Shown piece by piece: positions 61,307-62,662 of a stretch of DNA of 62,662 bases; the stretch's first letter is position 1; each line of letters begins with the position of its first letter. Source of the stretch: Gammaproteobacteria bacterium. GTDB lineage: Bacteria; Pseudomonadota; Gammaproteobacteria; PS1; Pseudothioglobaceae. The notes under the pieces are model-generated. The model did not search any database. It had not been told where the DNA came from and worked only from the letters and a program-made list of their open reading frames with translations. Where the stretch lies: assembly GCA_029941485.1 (NCBI GenBank), contig JAPYOZ010000001.1:1-62662 (forward strand), given 5' to 3'. The translations under genes were made by a program, and so were the position numbers.

Positions 61307-62205
61307 TGGCTGATCGTAAATTATTTTTGTGGATGACGCTGGCAATGCTAGGCTGGGGAGCTTCATGGCCAATTGCTAAAATACTTTCTGGCTATATCAC
61401 TGAACATGAATTAGTGACTTATCGTTACGCGTTAACGGTGTTGACCATGTTGCCTATTTTTTATTGGCTAAAGTTATCGTTCAAAATAGAGCTGAAAAAT
61501 TTAGTATTGGCCATCGTCATTGGTGTGTTGTTGATTTTTTATACTAAGCTATTTTTTTTAGGAACCAAGTACGGCACTGCAGGTTTGGCAGGGGCATTGG
61601 TGACTACGTTAATGCCGATTATTGTTTATGTGCTAATGTTGCTTAGCCGACAGAAAAAACCACGAACGAAAGATTGGCTAGCCTTAGTGTTGGGTGTGGC
61701 CGGTGTATTCACTATGATTAAAGTTTGGACTTTTGAGCTGGATCAAATTTTTAATGTCTCTAATGTGTATTTATTATGGGCGGCTCTGTGTTGGGCGCTG
61801 ATGTCTATTGCTACCTCTTATACAAAATCCATCCATCCAGTAGTCTTAAGTTTTTATGTTTATTTATTTGCCACTTTGATTGATTGGCTAGTATTTTTCA
61901 ATCCAAGCAGTGGCTCTATCTTTAATATGGACCAAACCTTTTGGCTTGGCTTCGTATTCTTGGCAGTTGGCTCTACCACGTTTGCCACCACAATGTATTT
62001 TTTGGGTGTTCAAAAACTGGGTTCCAACAAAGGCAGTGTGTTTACTTTCTTGGTACCGTTCTTTGCCATTGGTTTAAGTGCAATTTTATTAGGCGAGTTA
62101 TTACAGCTAACAACTTTAATTGGCGTAGTGATGACCATTGTTTCATTGATTACTTTAAATAACATCAACTTTAGTTTTTTGAAAAATAAACTTTTTAAAA
62201 ACTAA
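61303..62205 (+). CDS. DMT-superfamily (EamA) transporter
   Basis: This 300-residue protein has ten predicted membrane segments in two EamA halves. LGWGASWPIAKIL (about 16-28) is the usual N-terminal EamA signature, and the second half contains GSTTFATTMYFLGVQKLG. EamA proteins export metabolites such as amino acids. The ATG overlaps the end of the preceding LysE gene. Confidence 0.85.
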   Translation: MMADRKLFLWMTLAMLGWGASWPIAKILSGYITEHELVTYRYALTVLTMLPIFYWLKLSFKIELKNLVLAIVIGVLLIFYTKLFFLGTKYGTAGLAGALVTTLMPIIVYVLMLLSRQKKPRTKDWLALVLGVAGVFTMIKVWTFELDQIFNVSNVYLLWAALCWALMSIATSYTKSIHPVVLSFYVYLFATLIDWLVFFNPSSGSIFNMDQTFWLGFVFLAVGSTTFATTMYFLGVQKLGSNKGSVFTFLVPFFAIGLSAILLGELLQLTTLIGVVMTIVSLITLNNINFSFLKNKLFKN

Positions 62206-62303
62206 AGTTTTCATTGTTTTTCCGCCCGATTTAATAAAAACCTAAAAATTTTATGAAATTAATTGTGTTAATATGAACTCATGAGATTAATTGAGTCAAA
62301 AAA

Positions 62304-62492
62304 ATGGACGTAATTTACTGGTTAATCCCGAGCATGATTTTTGTGGGCGCTGTACTGGTAATCCTTTTAATGATGGGGGTTAAGAATGGTCAGTTTGACG
62401 ATTTAGAAGGCGAAGGACAGCGTATTTTATATGATGAAGATGAAGATAATTCAGAGACAGAAAAAAAGTTTGAAAAACCCCTTGACAGTTAG
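62304..62492 (+). CDS. ccoS: Cytochrome cbb3 oxidase maturation protein CcoS
   Basis: CcoS is a small single-pass protein needed for cofactor insertion into cbb3 oxidase. The 62-residue protein has the membrane segment at about 5-25 (IPSMIFVGAVLVILLMMGV), followed by the diagnostic NGQFDDLEGEGQRILYDED (quoted as QFDDLEGEG and ILYDED). The tail is acidic. The ATG fits the family length. ccoG and ccoH are at the other end of the window and no other cco gene is nearby. Confidence 0.93.
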   Translation: MDVIYWLIPSMIFVGAVLVILLMMGVKNGQFDDLEGEGQRILYDEDEDNSETEKKFEKPLDS

Positions 62493-62559
62493 TTTTTTTT
62501 ATAGAAAATTCGCACTTGAAGATATAAGAAAAATAAAATAATAAAAAGAGGAAAAGAAA

Positions 62560-62662
62560 ATGGCGAAAAGTATTATTGACGGCCTATTTGGGAAATCACC
62601 AATCAGTCCATTACAGCAACATATGACTAGCGTACATTCGTGTATTGCAGAACTTAAGGGCT
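62560..62662 (+). CDS. YkaA-like DUF47 (PhoU-related) protein, 5' end only
   Basis: The reading frame runs off the window after 34 codons. It begins MAKSIIDGLFGKSPISPLQQ, similar to E. coli YkaA (NSILGVFAKSPIKPLQEHMDKV). DUF47 proteins resemble PhoU and usually sit next to a Pit-type phosphate transporter. AGAGGAAAAG 7 bases upstream supplies a ribosome site. The pit gene would be expected just outside the window. Confidence 0.75.
   Translation, partial: MAKSIIDGLFGKSPISPLQQHMTSVHSCIAELKG

Noticed and set aside
62260..62303. Possible FNR-type site upstream of ccoS
   Set aside because: TTAATTGTGTTAAT has the right size but departs from TTGAT-N4-ATCAA in both half-sites.
1..62662. CRISPR arrays, insertion sequences, prophage or restriction genes
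   Set aside because: No regularly spaced repeats, transposases, integrases or phage genes were seen; the window looks like stable core chromosome.

Overview
The window is a chromosomal stretch of an AT-rich, gene-dense gammaproteobacterium. The gene content points to the sulfur-oxidising SUP05 / Candidatus Thioglobus group, which includes the thiotrophic symbionts of deep-sea bivalves. It carries a dissimilatory sat-aprMBA cluster with the AprM type of membrane anchor, a PPi-dependent phosphofructokinase and an H+-pyrophosphatase in one gene string, a fructose-1,6-bisphosphatase, cbb3 oxidase assembly genes and a DsrS-like protein. The placement is inferred from gene content; no marker phylogeny was run. 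I see no rRNA, insertion sequence, prophage or CRISPR array, and no gene-free stretch longer than about 210 bases.

Layout. 1-4.4 kb: elyC-like and dapD, then ccoG-ccoH for cbb3 oxidase maturation, then a lone znuC. 4.5-14.5 kb: polA, argS, an AddA-type helicase-nuclease, thiE, the LPS transport genes lptC and lptA, acylphosphatase and a CBS-domain protein. 15.1-22.4 kb: sulfur block, with sat, aprM, aprB, aprA, then an unknown gene, an FKBP/SlyD-like gene and a second unknown gene, then a YeeE/YedE sulfur transporter. 22.4-29 kb: pyrophosphate and Calvin-cycle block, pfp-adk-unknown-hppA on the minus strand, divergent from fbp. 29-41.8 kb: housekeeping and redox genes (cysS, peroxiredoxin, rubredoxin, leuB, glutaredoxin, carbonic anhydrase, nudE, aat, lysA, lpxB, nadC). 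41.8-49.5 kb: a long minus-strand run, pepP-trpD-orn-ispE-tRNA-Gln-prs-rpoD-tRNA(CAU)-cysQ. 49.5-60 kb: rsmE, dsrS-like, ygfX-like, proC, gph, bioA, a metallo-beta-lactamase-fold protein, priA, ybeY, tilS, accA. 60-62.7 kb: two LysE-family exporters, an EamA transporter, ccoS and the start of a YkaA/DUF47 gene.

How the parts fit. Sat and AprBA run the reverse sulfate-activation route: sulfite goes to APS, then to sulfate plus ATP, with electrons passing to quinone through AprM. Sat consumes PPi in this direction. Biosynthesis and adenylation release PPi, and the neighbouring PPi-PFK and proton-pumping pyrophosphatase can conserve its energy during Calvin-cycle carbon fixation. Carbonic anhydrase and fbp also fit autotrophy. 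CcoG, CcoH and CcoS fit low-oxygen respiration.

Most notable observations: (1) a 27-base palindrome-containing sequence occurs twice, in frame, inside cysS and priA, and adds the same TPQGGT peptide to both proteins; (2) an unrecognised 386-residue protein sits between adk and hppA in the pyrophosphate operon; (3) two unrecognised small proteins flank an FKBP directly downstream of aprA; (4) LptC is enlarged by exact 61-residue repeats; (5) a similar TATCCC-N4-GGGRTA palindrome lies upstream of both sat and fbp.
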